Counted from the first letter of the stretch, positions 40,597 to 49,341 are shown. The stretch: DNA of 57,489 nucleotides from Pararhodospirillum photometricum DSM 122 (GCF_000284415.1 NC_017059.1:873449-930937); one strand, 5' to 3'. Notes: generated from the letters alone by a model not told the origin. A program made the numbers and translations.

Positions 40597-40620
40597 AGGG
40601 GTCTGGCCCCCAGCCTTCCC
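40597..40620. repeat. degenerate palindrome related to the CTGGGGAGG family
   Basis: GGGAGGGG-TCTGG-CCCCCAGCC with outer GGAAGG/CCTTCC arms between dapA and the HD-GYP stop. Similar size and place to the family but a diverged core. Confidence 0.35.
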
Positions 40621-40622
40621 TT

Positions 40623-41753
40623 TCACGACGGATCAATCTCGTCTTCGTCGCAATACCGGTTGCGGATATCGCGAAACACGTCTTCGAGGGCGAGGAAGGC
40701 ATCAACAATGTCGGGGTCAAACCGCGCGCCCCGATCCGCAACAATCAGCTCCCGAGCGCGAGCATGGGGAAACGGCGGCTTGTAGACCCGCCGACTGATC
40801 AAGGCATCGTAAACATCGGCCACGGCCATCAAGCGGGCCGACAAAGGAATCGCCTCGCCGGCCAAGCCTTCGGGATAGCCGGTTCCATCCCATTTTTCAT
40901 GGTGATAGGCGGCGATGTCGCAGGCATGACGCAAGAAGGCGATTTCGCTTTCGCCCCCCTCCTCCACGGCAGCGCGCAGGGCCGAGCGCCCCAGCACCGT
41001 GTGAGTCTTCATGATGGTGAATTCCTCGTCGGTGAGCGGCCCCGGCTTAAGCAAAATTCGATCAGGAATCCCCACCTTGCCGACGTCGTGCAGCGGCGCC
41101 GACTTGAACAACAAGTCAATGGTGCGATCATCGAGCTGTCCGGCAAAGCGCGGGTGAGCATGCAGGTGCAGGGCCAAGGCTCGGACATAGTGCTGGGTGC
41201 GCCGGATATGGTTGCCGGTTTCGTTGTCCCGGGTTTCGGCCAGCGAGGCCAGGGCGCGGATGGTCACCGCTTGCACCCGCTCCACCTCCTGGGTGCGCTC
41301 GGCCACCCGGGCCTCCAGGGTATGGCTGTAGTTTTCAAGGGCGCGCTGGGCCCGGGCCAACTGAACGTGGGTGCGGACCCGGGCCTTCGCCAACAAGGGG
41401 GTCAAGGGCTTGGTCAGGTAGTCCACGGCGCCCAGGTCGAAGCCATGCAGCTCGTCATTCGGATCGCCCAAGGCGGTGACAAAAATCACGGGCACGTCCG
41501 CCAACCGGGGATCTTGCTTCATGCGCCGACAGACCTCGTGACCGTCCATGCCCGGCATCATGACATCAAGCAAGACCAGATCAGGAGCCGGGTCCATGGC
41601 CATGCGTTCCAGGGCCTGGACGCCGTTCTTGGCGACGGTGAGGGCATAATCGTCGCGCAGCATTTCGACCAACACCTTGATGTTCATAGCCTCGTCATCA
41701 ACAATCAACAAGCGAGGGCGGTCGGAGAGGGGCGCAAGAACAGCCGGAATCAT
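40623..41753 (-). CDS. HD-GYP response regulator, c-di-GMP phosphodiesterase type
   Basis: A 376-residue protein. Receiver domain at residues about 13-130: LLIVDDEAMN, phosphoacceptor Asp in LVLLDVMMPGMDG, VIFVTAL and DYLTKPLTP. A coiled-coil linker (RVAERTQEVERVQ) leads to an HD-GYP domain: ETGNHIRRTQHYV, HDVGKVGIPDRIL, HTVLGR, HHEKWDGTGYPEGL and VADVYDAL. Such proteins hydrolyse cyclic di-GMP on phosphorylation. The metal ligands appear intact. Its ATG follows within two bases of the stop of a shortened kinase remnant, indicating translational coupling. Confidence 0.92.
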   Translation of the reverse strand: MIPAVLAPLSDRPRLLIVDDEAMNIKVLVEMLRDDYALTVAKNGVQALERMAMDPAPDLVLLDVMMPGMDGHEVCRRMKQDPRLADVPVIFVTALGDPNDELHGFDLGAVDYLTKPLTPLLAKARVRTHVQLARAQRALENYSHTLEARVAERTQEVERVQAVTIRALASLAETRDNETGNHIRRTQHYVRALALHLHAHPRFAGQLDDRTIDLLFKSAPLHDVGKVGIPDRILLKPGPLTDEEFTIMKTHTVLGRSALRAAVEEGGESEIAFLRHACDIAAYHHEKWDGTGYPEGLAGEAIPLSARLMAVADVYDALISRRVYKPPFPHARARELIVADRGARFDPDIVDAFLALEDVFRDIRNRYCDEDEIDPS

Positions 41754-41755
41754 GA

Positions 41756-42170
41756 TCAGGCCTCCGGAATGCGAGGAAGGGGTCCCCCGGGACGGATCAA
41801 GGTCGCCAGCGCCACCAGGGCATCCGTGAAATCAAAGGCGGCGGTGGCCGTCGCCAGACGCTCGGCCGCGTCGCGCGCCTCCCCCTCAAGATGGGGACAC
41901 AGCTCCCGCGCCACATCCTCGGCCAGAGGATCGCCGTTGGTGAGCAGGCCTTGCAAACGATCGATCAACGACCAGATCCCCTCAAGACCGAGGCGTGCTG
42001 TCGAAGCGATCGGCGCCGGCACAGGGAGGCTGGTGATCGCGTCAAGCACGGGGCGCAGCGCCGCGATGAGGCCGGGCGGGGTCTGGGGCGGCAGCCCCAG
42101 AGAGGGGAGGAGGAAGACGCAGGTCTTGCGCCCCCCCCTTGCCCCCGGAGACGAGGTGTCTCGGGTTGGT
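41756..42170 (-). pseudogene. C-terminal remnant of a hybrid histidine kinase (Hpt-like tail)
   Basis: The frame ending at 41756 codes PGLIAALRPVLDAI, LGLEGIWSLIDRLQGLLTNGDPLAEDVARELCPHL (in two helices) and RLATATAAFDFTDALVALATLI, the helical end typically found after receiver domains of hybrid sensor kinases next to HD-GYP regulators. No kinase, receiver or clear start codon lies upstream; beyond about 42130 the frame is antisense to the next gene. It may be a decayed sensor or a short free-standing helical protein. Confidence 0.4.
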
Positions 42171-42171
42171 T

Positions 42172-42534
42172 TTACTCGTATTCCGCCGAGGTCTCGCCGC
42201 TGCTTTTGTTGTACTTGATGGTGATCTTCGACGTGGTGCACAGATCGAACTCGTCCCACTCGGCGCTTTCGTTGTCGTCGTAAACGACCTTCACGTCCCA
42301 TTTGCAGGTTTTAGTCGCCCGGTTGAACCGGATGGTGACAAACTCGCCGTTGCCGAGCTGATCCTGGCCGAGAACATCCTCTTCCCAGTCGCTGCTGCGC
42401 GAGGGAGAGACGTAGACTTGGTCAATGGTATAGCCTGTCTTGTTGACCAGAACGAAATCCTGCTTGGATTGAGCCAGCGCGCCTGTCGAAACACACGCCA
42501 AAACAGCCGCAAGAGCTAAAGTTCTGCGAACCAT
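42172..42534 (-). CDS. conserved exported protein of unknown function
   Basis: A 120-residue protein with a signal peptide (TLALAAVLACVSTGALA, cleavage before QSKQDF). The mature part is conserved in many proteobacteria: FVLVNKTGYTIDQVYVSPS, DWEEDVLGQDQLGNGEFVTIRF, KTCKWDVKVVYDDNES and DLCTTSKITIKY. Two cysteines could form a disulfide. The fold is probably a small beta-sandwich; no function is known to me. Confidence 0.75.
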   Translation of the reverse strand: MVRRTLALAAVLACVSTGALAQSKQDFVLVNKTGYTIDQVYVSPSRSSDWEEDVLGQDQLGNGEFVTIRFNRATKTCKWDVKVVYDDNESAEWDEFDLCTTSKITIKYNKSSGETSAEYE

Positions 42535-42857
42535 TTATTCACTCCCCACGTCATTGATTGTTTATTTCCCGTGGAAATGGCGGCCACGGAACCAACTGAA
42601 GTCTAACTGATCTTGAGCGGTCGGGCTACAAAAGGATGAGCTTGGGGGCTTTGGTCTGGGTCTCGCCCTGCGGGACATGCTTCCCGCGTCCCGCCCTCCT
42701 GGAACCAAAGGGGGGGAGAGGAACGAAGCGGTCTGGGGAGGCCGCGCCTCCCCAGCCTGCCTTAACCCTTCCCCCGGCTGTCCTTGCTTGCCGGCGGCGG
42801 GCGGGACGCTTATCCTAAGAGGTTCCATGATCGCCGTCCCCAATCGGAGTTTTTCCG
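42535..42857. other. 323-base intergenic region with palindrome copy 7
   Basis: Divergent region between the exported protein and thrC. It holds CTGGGGAGG-CCGCG-CCTCCCCAG at 42733-42755 and should contain promoters for both genes. No gene was seen. Confidence 0.6.
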
Positions 42858-44264
42858 GTGAGATACGTGAGCACCCGGGGCCGCGCCCCCGTCTTGACCT
42901 TTGATGACGTTCTGCTGGCTGGGCTCGCCGAGGACGGTGGCCTGTACGTGCCCAGCCATTGGCCGACCTTCACCCCCGACGACATCCGGGACATGCGTGG
43001 CCTGTCCTATCAGGAGCTGGCGGTCCAGGTGATGGGGCCGTTTGTGGCCGGGGCGCTGACCGACGACGAACTGACTCAGGTCGTCGAGGACGCCTATGCC
43101 AGCTTTACCCACCCGGCCATTGCCCCCTTGCGCCAACTGGGGCCCGATGATTGGGTCATGGAGTTGTTCCATGGGCCGACTCTGGCGTTTAAGGACTACG
43201 CCTTGCAGGTCGTGGGCGGCCTGTTCGACCTGATCTTGGCGCGCCGGGGCGAGCGCGTCACGGTGGTGGGCGCCACCAGTGGCGACACCGGCAGCGCCGC
43301 CATTGCCGCCCTGCGCGACCGCGCGGCCGTCGATGTGGTGATCTTGCTGCCCAAGGGCCGGGTCTCCGAGGTGCAGCGCCGGCAGATGACCACGGTCGAG
43401 AGCCCCAACGTCCATGTCGTGGCGGTGGACGGCACCTTTGACGACTGTCAGGCCCTGGTGAAGTCCTTGTTTGCCGATGTCGCCTTCCGTGACGAGGTTG
43501 GCCTGGGGGCGGTGAATTCCATCAACTGGGCTCGGGTGATGGCCCAGACTGTCTACTATTTCTGGGCGGCCCTGCGCCTGGGCGCCCCCGACCGGACCTT
43601 GGGCTTTGCCGTGCCCACCGGTAACTTTGGCAACGTGCTCGCCGGCTGGGTGGCGCGGCAGATGGGGCTGCCCATCGAGCGTCTGGTGGTTGGCTCCAAC
43701 CGCAACGACATCCTGGCCCGCTTCCTGGAAACCGGGACCATGAGCCGCCGCCCGGTGGAGCAGAGCTATAGTCCCTCGATGGACATCCAGGTCTCCAGCA
43801 ACTTCGAGCGCCTGTTGTTCGAGATCGTGGACCGTGACGCTCCCGAGGTCGAGCGCATGCTGCGCCAGTTCGCCGCCACCGGCAGCTACAAGGTGGCCGA
43901 GCCCCTGCATCAGGAGCTGCTGGGTCTGTTCCGGGGCTATCGCCTCGACGATCCCGGCACCGAGCAGGCCATCGCCGATCTCTATGCCGCGACCGGCGAG
44001 ATCCTCGACCCCCACAGTGCCATCGGCGTGATGGCCGGGCGGGTGGCCGGGCATCGGGACCTGGGCACCCCCATGGTGGCGCTGGCCACCGCCCATCCCG
44101 CCAAGTTCCCCGAGGTTGTCGAGCGCGCGACCGGGGTGCGCCCGGCCCTGCCGCCCAGACTCGCCGACCTGATGACCCGTCCCGAACGGCTCACCGACCT
44201 GCCCAATGATGTCGAGGCCGTGAAGGCCTTGGTGCGCCAGCGGATCGCCGGAGGCCGGGCATGA
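42858..44264 (+). CDS. thrC: threonine synthase
   Basis: A 468-residue PLP enzyme converting O-phosphohomoserine to threonine. GTG start with CGGAG upstream. Family motifs: RYVSTRGRAPVLTFDDVLLAGLAEDGGLYVP in the opening (two parts), the PLP lysine in FHGPTLAFKDYALQ, GATSGDTGSAA, LPKGRVSEVQRRQMTT, NSINWARVMAQTVYYF, VPTGNFGNVLAGW. The length is that of the long (fungal/proteobacterial) class. ATGA overlap with the M16 peptidase. Confidence 0.95.
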   Translation: MRYVSTRGRAPVLTFDDVLLAGLAEDGGLYVPSHWPTFTPDDIRDMRGLSYQELAVQVMGPFVAGALTDDELTQVVEDAYASFTHPAIAPLRQLGPDDWVMELFHGPTLAFKDYALQVVGGLFDLILARRGERVTVVGATSGDTGSAAIAALRDRAAVDVVILLPKGRVSEVQRRQMTTVESPNVHVVAVDGTFDDCQALVKSLFADVAFRDEVGLGAVNSINWARVMAQTVYYFWAALRLGAPDRTLGFAVPTGNFGNVLAGWVARQMGLPIERLVVGSNRNDILARFLETGTMSRRPVEQSYSPSMDIQVSSNFERLLFEIVDRDAPEVERMLRQFAATGSYKVAEPLHQELLGLFRGYRLDDPGTEQAIADLYAATGEILDPHSAIGVMAGRVAGHRDLGTPMVALATAHPAKFPEVVERATGVRPALPPRLADLMTRPERLTDLPNDVEAVKALVRQRIAGGRA

Positions 44265-45526
44265 TTGAGGACGTGCGGGTCACCACCCTTCCCAGCGGTC
44301 TGGTCGTGGCCACCGACGTGGTGCCCACGGTGGAAAGCGTGACCCTGGGGGCCTGGGTGGCCACCGGAACCCGCCACGAGGCGCCGGCGGTTAATGGCGT
44401 GTCGCATCTTTTGGAGCACATGGCCTTCAAGGGGACGCGTCGGCGCGATGCCCGCCAGATTGCCGAGGAGATCGAGGCGGTGGGCGGGCATCTCAACGCC
44501 TACACCAGTCGCGACAACACGGCCTACTACGCCCGGGTCCTGCGCGAGGATACGGGGCTAGCCCTCGATATCCTCGGGGATATTCTCCAGAACTCGGTAT
44601 TTGATGCCGAAGAACTGGGGCGCGAGCGCGAAGTGGTGGTGCAGGAAATCCACCAAGCGCTCGACACCCCCGACGATATTATCTTCGACTACTTCCAAGA
44701 AGCGGCCTTCCCAGACCAAGCTTTAGGGCGGCCGGTGCTGGGAACGGTGCCGGTCGTGCGCAGCCTGACCCGTGACTGCGTGGATGGCTACCTGCGCTCG
44801 ACCTACGCCCCGGAGCGCATGGTGGTCGCCGCCTCGGGCCGCCTGGAGCACGACGCCTTCGTTGAGGCGGTCGCCCGGCATTTCGACGCCTTGCCCACCG
44901 GCGGGCCATTGGTCGAGGAACCCGGGCGCTATCGCGGCGGCTGCTACCGCGAGGAACGCGACCTGGAGCAGGTCCACGTGGTACTGGGCTTCGAGGGCGT
45001 CTCCAACCTCGACGACGCCTACTATCCCCTGTCGGTCCTTGCCACCTTGCACGGTGGCGGCATGTCCTCGCGCTTGTTCCAGGAAATCCGGGAAAAGCGC
45101 GGCCTTGCCTACTCGGTGTACAGCTTTTCATCGTGCTACCAGGACACTGGCCTGTACGGCGTGTATGCCGGAACCGGCGAAGCCGAGGTCGCCGAGCTGA
45201 TCCCGGTGCTGTGCGAGGAAACCCTGCGGGTGGTCGAGGGCATCACGGCGGAAGAGGTCAACCGCGCCCGCGCCCAGCTCAAAGCCAGCTTGCTGATGTC
45301 GATGGAAAGCACCTCGTCACGCTGCGAGCACCTCGCCCGCCAACTCCAAGTCCACGGCCGCCCCGTGCCCATGGCCGAAACCCTGGAAAAACTCGACGCC
45401 GTCCAGGTCGCCGACGTGGAAGCCTGCGCCCGCCGCCTGTTCGCCTCCGCCCCCACCCTCGCCGTCATCGGCCCCCTGTCCCGCGTCGAGGACAACGACC
45501 GGATGCTGGCGCGGCTGACGCTCTAG
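44261..45526 (+). CDS. M16 family zinc peptidase (processing-peptidase-like)
   Basis: A 421-residue member of the pitrilysin family. Inverted zinc motif HLLEHMAFKGT (HxxEH) near residue 47 with the distal Glu in AEEIEAVGGHLNAYTSRDNTAYYA region; later GGMSSRLFQEIREKRGLAYSVYS, the substrate-binding R/Y motif. Close relatives in alphaproteobacteria resemble mitochondrial MPP and are coupled to thrC, as here. Substrate unknown; no signal peptide. Confidence 0.92.
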   Translation: MIEDVRVTTLPSGLVVATDVVPTVESVTLGAWVATGTRHEAPAVNGVSHLLEHMAFKGTRRRDARQIAEEIEAVGGHLNAYTSRDNTAYYARVLREDTGLALDILGDILQNSVFDAEELGREREVVVQEIHQALDTPDDIIFDYFQEAAFPDQALGRPVLGTVPVVRSLTRDCVDGYLRSTYAPERMVVAASGRLEHDAFVEAVARHFDALPTGGPLVEEPGRYRGGCYREERDLEQVHVVLGFEGVSNLDDAYYPLSVLATLHGGGMSSRLFQEIREKRGLAYSVYSFSSCYQDTGLYGVYAGTGEAEVAELIPVLCEETLRVVEGITAEEVNRARAQLKASLLMSMESTSSRCEHLARQLQVHGRPVPMAETLEKLDAVQVADVEACARRLFASAPTLAVIGPLSRVEDNDRMLARLTL

Positions 45527-45540
45527 GGCGGGGAGGCGGT

Positions 45541-45620
45541 TCTTCGCTTCGGTAACGCGGGGGACTGTCGCCCCGGACCCCACCTGGAGGCTGACGCCTC
45601 CAGACCTCCGCTTTCTTTTT
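45541..45620 (+). repeat. structured GC-rich dispersed repeat, copy 3 (diverged)
   Basis: GGTAACGCGGGGGACTGTCG, CCTGGAGGCTGACGCCTCCAG, then CCGCTTTCTTTTT. Same layout as the copy at 1872 (GGTAACGCGGGG...hairpin...pyrimidine tract) with compensatory changes in the hairpin. Confidence 0.5.
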
Positions 45621-45627
45621 ATTAATT

Positions 45628-45696
45628 GGTCCCTCCCACTCCCCCCTCCCCTTTGAAAAGCCGCGCTTTTCAAAGGGGAGGGGGGATGGGAGGACC
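45628..45696. repeat. 69-base near-perfect inverted repeat
   Basis: Arms of about 33 bases (left GGTCCCTCCC...TTTGAAAAGC, right GCTTTTCAAA...GGGAGGACC) differ by two extra C in the left arm; the loop is three bases. It sits between the convergent M16 gene and TauE/SafE gene and could act as a bidirectional terminator or be a small MITE-like element. Confidence 0.65.
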
Positions 45697-45702
45697 ATGA
45701 AC

Positions 45703-45780
45703 AGAAGAAAAAGGGGGGCTGGGGCATCGCCCCAGGCGGGGCGCGGGGCGGCAGCCCCGCATCGCCGAAGCGAAGCACCA
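45703..45780 (-). repeat. structured GC-rich dispersed repeat, copy 2
   Basis: On the minus strand: GCGGGGCTGCCGCCCCGCGC, CCTGGGGCGATGCCCCAG, CCCCCCTTTTTCTT. Nearly identical to the copy at 1872 in order and length. Confidence 0.6.
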
Positions 45781-45790
45781 CGCCCCCGCC

Positions 45791-46529
45791 TCAGAGAGCC
45801 AGCCAAACCAGAACCCCCGGCGTTGAGCAGGAGGAGGCCGGGGGCCCAGCGGGTGACGGAGGCTTTCCAGTGCTGAGAGACGACGTGGCCGATGAGGCCG
45901 ATGGCCCAGAGGCCGGGCAGGGTGCCCAGGGTGAAGGCGGCCATGCCCAAGGCGCCCCCCAGGGCGCTGCCGCTGGCGGCGGCGGCGGCGATGGCGCCGT
46001 AGAGGAGGCCGCAGGGGAGAAAGCCGAGGACGACGCCCACGGCGTAGCCGCGACCGGCCCGGGGCAAGAGGCGGCCCAGGACGGGGGGCGGCCTTGGGGG
46101 GGGGCGCCGCGCCTCCAGCGGGGCAGGGGGACGCCGAGACGACCGAGGGCCTGGACCACGAACACGCCGGCCGCCCCCAGCATCAGGAGCGACGACACGC
46201 CGTCCAGCCCGCGCGCGATGAGCCCGGCGACGCCGCCGGCCAGGGCGCCGAGGGTCATGTAAGTGGTCAAGCGCCCGAGATGGTAGCCAAGCAGCAAGGC
46301 GCCGAGCCATCGGGTGTGTTCGCGCATGCGCGCGGCCGGCACGGCTTGCAGGCGGGAGGTGACGAAGGACAGAACGAAGGGGCCGCACATGCCGGTGCAG
46401 TGCATGAGGCCGCCAGCAAAACCCGCTCCGGCCAGCCCCAGAAACAGGCCTTCCTGGCCGGTGACAACGGCGCGACAGTGAGCGAGGCCGGCCCCGGCCA
46501 GAGCGACAAGGGCCGCAACCTCGCCCATG
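45791..46529 (-). pseudogene. TauE/SafE-type membrane exporter, two frame disruptions
   Basis: The N-terminal part (frame of 46529) reads MGEVAALVALAGAGLAH, LAGAGFAGGLMHCTGMCGPFVLSF, LLLGYHLGRLTTY, a clear SafE/UreH_2-type opening with its CTGMCGP motif. After RWRRGAPP the expected continuation GYAVGVVLGFLPCGLLYGAI, GMAAFTLGTLPGLWAIGL appears in another frame, then the expected end VLVWLAL returns to the first. The shifts map to a run of nine G at 46096-46104 and a run of five at 45814-45818. These are either paired sequencing errors, phase-variable tracts or real inactivation. Starts two bases after the siroheme methyltransferase stop. Confidence 0.75.
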
Positions 46530-46530
46530 C

Positions 46531-47394
46531 TCAGGGATCCAAGCCTGGGGCGCCGTGGGAGAGGAAGGGCGAGGCCCAGGCCTCGGCGCCCACGGGCTCG
46601 GGCGGCGTCCACCACGCCAAGCGATCGGCCAACGGAACGACATCGCCGACCACGAAGAGGGCCGGGGGGACCACGCCCAGGCGGTCACGATCGGCCACCG
46701 CCTGATCCAGGGTCGTGCGATAGACCTTTTGGGTGGCGGTCGTGGCATCGACGAGGAAGGCGGCCGGCGCGTCGCCGGAGCGGCCCCCGGCCTTCAGGTG
46801 GCCGACGATGGTCGCCAGATGCTTGTGGGCCATGTAAAAGACCAGGACGGGCAGGCGGGCCAGGGCCGCCCAGTCCAGCGCATCGGGGACGTCGCCGCTG
46901 GCGGCATGGCCGGTGACAAAGGTCACGGCCGCGTTGGTATCGCGGGTGGTGGCCGGGATGCCGGCATAGGCCAGCCCACCGATGCCAGCCGTGACGCCGG
47001 GCACCACACGAAACGGCACGCCAGCCTGGGCCAGAACCTGGGCCTCCTCGGCGCCGCGTCCGAAAATGAACGGATCGCCGCCTTTCAAGCGCACGACGCG
47101 CAGGTTGGCGCGGGCCAGTTCGACGAGGCGCTGCGAGATGTCGGGCTGACTGGGCGAGGGCTGGCCCCCGCGCTTGCCCGCGTGGATCAAGGTGGCCCCG
47201 GGACGGGCCAGCCCTAGCACCCGACCGTCGATCAGGGCATCGTGGACCACCACGTCGGCCTCGGCCAGGGCGTGGACGGCAAGAAGGGTCAACAGGCCGG
47301 GATCGCCTGGACCAGCGCCGACCAGCCACACCCAGCCGGGCTTGAGCGGCGGCAGGACGGGGGACAGGCGCGACAGAGAGAGACAGTGTTCCAT
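46531..47394 (-). CDS. cobA: uroporphyrinogen-III C-methyltransferase
   Basis: A 287-residue SAM-dependent enzyme that methylates uroporphyrinogen III at C2 and C7 to precorrin-2, leading to siroheme and cobalamin. SUMT motifs: VWLVGAGPGDPGLLTL, VVVHDALID, GKRGG, VVRLKGGDPFIFGRGAEE, VVPGVTAGIGGLAYAGIPATTRD (in two parts), TFVTGHAASG, VFYMAHKHL. No CysG dehydrogenase/chelatase domain, so those steps need another protein. Siroheme is needed by the sulfite reductase at the window start. Divergent from the glycosyltransferase. Confidence 0.92.
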   Translation of the reverse strand: MEHCLSLSRLSPVLPPLKPGWVWLVGAGPGDPGLLTLLAVHALAEADVVVHDALIDGRVLGLARPGATLIHAGKRGGQPSPSQPDISQRLVELARANLRVVRLKGGDPFIFGRGAEEAQVLAQAGVPFRVVPGVTAGIGGLAYAGIPATTRDTNAAVTFVTGHAASGDVPDALDWAALARLPVLVFYMAHKHLATIVGHLKAGGRSGDAPAAFLVDATTATQKVYRTTLDQAVADRDRLGVVPPALFVVGDVVPLADRLAWWTPPEPVGAEAWASPFLSHGAPGLDP

Positions 47395-47520
47395 AGCGGT
47401 ATACGTACACGCCCCGACGGCTGGTTTCCAGGGTCAGCGTGGCGGAAATCCGCTTCCTGGAAAAGCGGGGGCAAGTACGCCATGATCCGGCCTTCCTTTG
47501 GCCTTGCGAGCGAAATCCCC

Positions 47521-49326
47521 ATGGCGGATCTTGAGACAACTCTGGCAAACGGATTTTCTTTTTTGGACGCTGGACAGGTGGCCCAGGCGGAGCAGTGCTT
47601 TCGCGCCGTGTTGACGCAGGCCCCCCAGACGCCGCGCGCCCTGACCGGCCTAGGCCTCGTTGCCTTGCGGGCGGGGCAGGGGGAGCCGGCCCAGGCCCTG
47701 CTGGAGCAGGCGCTGCGCCTGGACCCCCGCGACGCACGCGCGCGCGAGGCGTTGCTGGAGGCGGTGGCGCGCACCGTGCGGCCCGAGGATCCGGTGGGGT
47801 TGATGCGCTTGGGACGAGCCTTGGCCGAGGCCGGCGACGCCCACGGCGCCCGAGAAGCCTACGTGGCTGCCCTGGTACGCGACCCACTCACGACGGAGGC
47901 CCGCTTTCTGGTCAACCGTCAACTCCCCAGGGTGTACCAGTCGGCGGAAGACATGGCGCGCTGGCGGGCGCGCTTTGCCACGGCGGTCCAGGGATTGGAT
48001 GCTGCCTTGCACCCGCAATCGCCGCAAGAGGCCGAGCCCCTGCTGCGCGCCTTGCTGCTGCGCAGTAACTTCGAGCTGGCCTACCAGGGGCAAGACGATC
48101 GCCCTTTGCAAGAGGTGTGGGGGCGGCTGGTCACACGGGTGACGGCCGCCGCCTTTCCCGATCTGGCCCAGCGGCCCGCCGCCCGTCCCCTGGCCGGGCG
48201 CGCCGACCCCCGGCTGCGGATTGGCTATGCCTCGTCGTGTTTCAGCAGCCACACCATCGCGTTGCTGTTCAATTCCTGGATCCGGCGGCTCGACCGCTCG
48301 GCCTTCAAGGTCCATGTGTACGTGTTGGGCGGCAAGCGCGACAGCGCCACCGAAATCCTGCTCAACGCGGCCGACGTGGGGCGGGATCTCCGGGCCGCGC
48401 CGCTCGGCGACGATGCCCGAACCCTGCGGGCCGATGAATTGGATATCCTGATTTATCCTGACCTTGGCATGGATGCGCGCAGTTTTCTGCTGGCCTCGCT
48501 GCCGCTGGCGCCGGTTCAGGGGGTGTCGTGGGGCCACCCGGTGACCACGGGCCTGCCGTCGATCGACTGGTTCCTAAGCTCCGAGGCCATGGAGCCGGCC
48601 GGGGCGGAGGCGTTTTATTCCGAGCGCCTTGTGCGGCTGCCCCGCCTGTCGATCGCCTATACCCCGACTCCGGTTGACAATGAAAAGAGCCGCGCCGCCC
48701 TCGGACTGCCTTCGGGGGTGCTCTACCTCTGCGTCCAGGCCCTGCAAAAATACTTGCCGGCCTACGACGGCCTGTTCCCGGCCATTGCCCGGCACGTGCC
48801 CGAGGCTCGTTTTGTCTTTATCGAGCACGGCACCATGAGTGTCGCCAACCGCCTGTTTCGCGAGCGCTTGGAGCGCGCCTTTCGGGCGGCGGGCCTCGAC
48901 CCGGCGGCGCACTTGGTGTTCCTGCCCTGGCTGGACTGGCGCGACTACTTGGCGCTCAACGGCGCCGGCGACGTTTTCCTGGATTCCGTCGAGTGGTCGG
49001 GCGGTAACACCACCTTAGAGGCGCTCTCGCGGGGCGTGCCCCCCGTGACCTTGCCGCGGGGGTTCATGCGCGGGCGCCATACGGCCGCCATGCTGTCGCT
49101 GATGGGACTAAACGAGTTGATTGCCCGCGATCTTGACGACTATGTGCGCATCGCCGTGCGCCTGGGTCAGGATTCGTCGTGGCGCCGCCAGATGCGCGAG
49201 GCCGTCGTGGCGCGCCGGGCGCATGTTTTTGAAGACAATGGCGCGGTGCGGGCGCTGGAAGACTTCTACCGGCAGGCACATGCCTTGTCCCTGGCTCCGG
49301 GATGGGGCGGGGCAAGCCGGCACTAA
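47521..49326 (+). CDS. TPR-containing O-GlcNAc-transferase-like glycosyltransferase (GT41 type)
   Basis: A 601-residue cytoplasmic protein. Three TPR-like repeats in the first ~130 residues (FLDAGQVAQAEQCFRAVL, LVALRAGQGEPAQALLEQAL, RALAEAGDAHGAREAYVAAL) precede a glycosyltransferase-B domain: LRIGYASSCFSSHTIALLF, VHVYVLGGKRD, LDILIYPDLGMDA, GVSWGHPVTTGLPSIDWFLS, VFLPWLDWRDYLALNGAGDVFLD (two parts), SGGNTTLEALSRGVPPVTLP and GRHTAAMLSLMGL. This is the SPINDLY/OGT architecture; bacterial members modify adhesins, flagellins or unknown proteins. An in-frame ATG at 47482 is an alternative start. Confidence 0.87.
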   Translation: MADLETTLANGFSFLDAGQVAQAEQCFRAVLTQAPQTPRALTGLGLVALRAGQGEPAQALLEQALRLDPRDARAREALLEAVARTVRPEDPVGLMRLGRALAEAGDAHGAREAYVAALVRDPLTTEARFLVNRQLPRVYQSAEDMARWRARFATAVQGLDAALHPQSPQEAEPLLRALLLRSNFELAYQGQDDRPLQEVWGRLVTRVTAAAFPDLAQRPAARPLAGRADPRLRIGYASSCFSSHTIALLFNSWIRRLDRSAFKVHVYVLGGKRDSATEILLNAADVGRDLRAAPLGDDARTLRADELDILIYPDLGMDARSFLLASLPLAPVQGVSWGHPVTTGLPSIDWFLSSEAMEPAGAEAFYSERLVRLPRLSIAYTPTPVDNEKSRAALGLPSGVLYLCVQALQKYLPAYDGLFPAIARHVPEARFVFIEHGTMSVANRLFRERLERAFRAAGLDPAAHLVFLPWLDWRDYLALNGAGDVFLDSVEWSGGNTTLEALSRGVPPVTLPRGFMRGRHTAAMLSLMGLNELIARDLDDYVRIAVRLGQDSSWRRQMREAVVARRAHVFEDNGAVRALEDFYRQAHALSLAPGWGGASRH

Positions 49327-49341
49327 AGATAAAAAAACAGG

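Noticed and set aside
40488..42218. Plus-strand open frame (576 codons)
   Set aside because: Antisense to the HD-GYP regulator, whose domains are unambiguous on the minus strand.
42810..44096. Minus-strand open frame (428 codons)
   Set aside because: Antisense shadow of threonine synthase.
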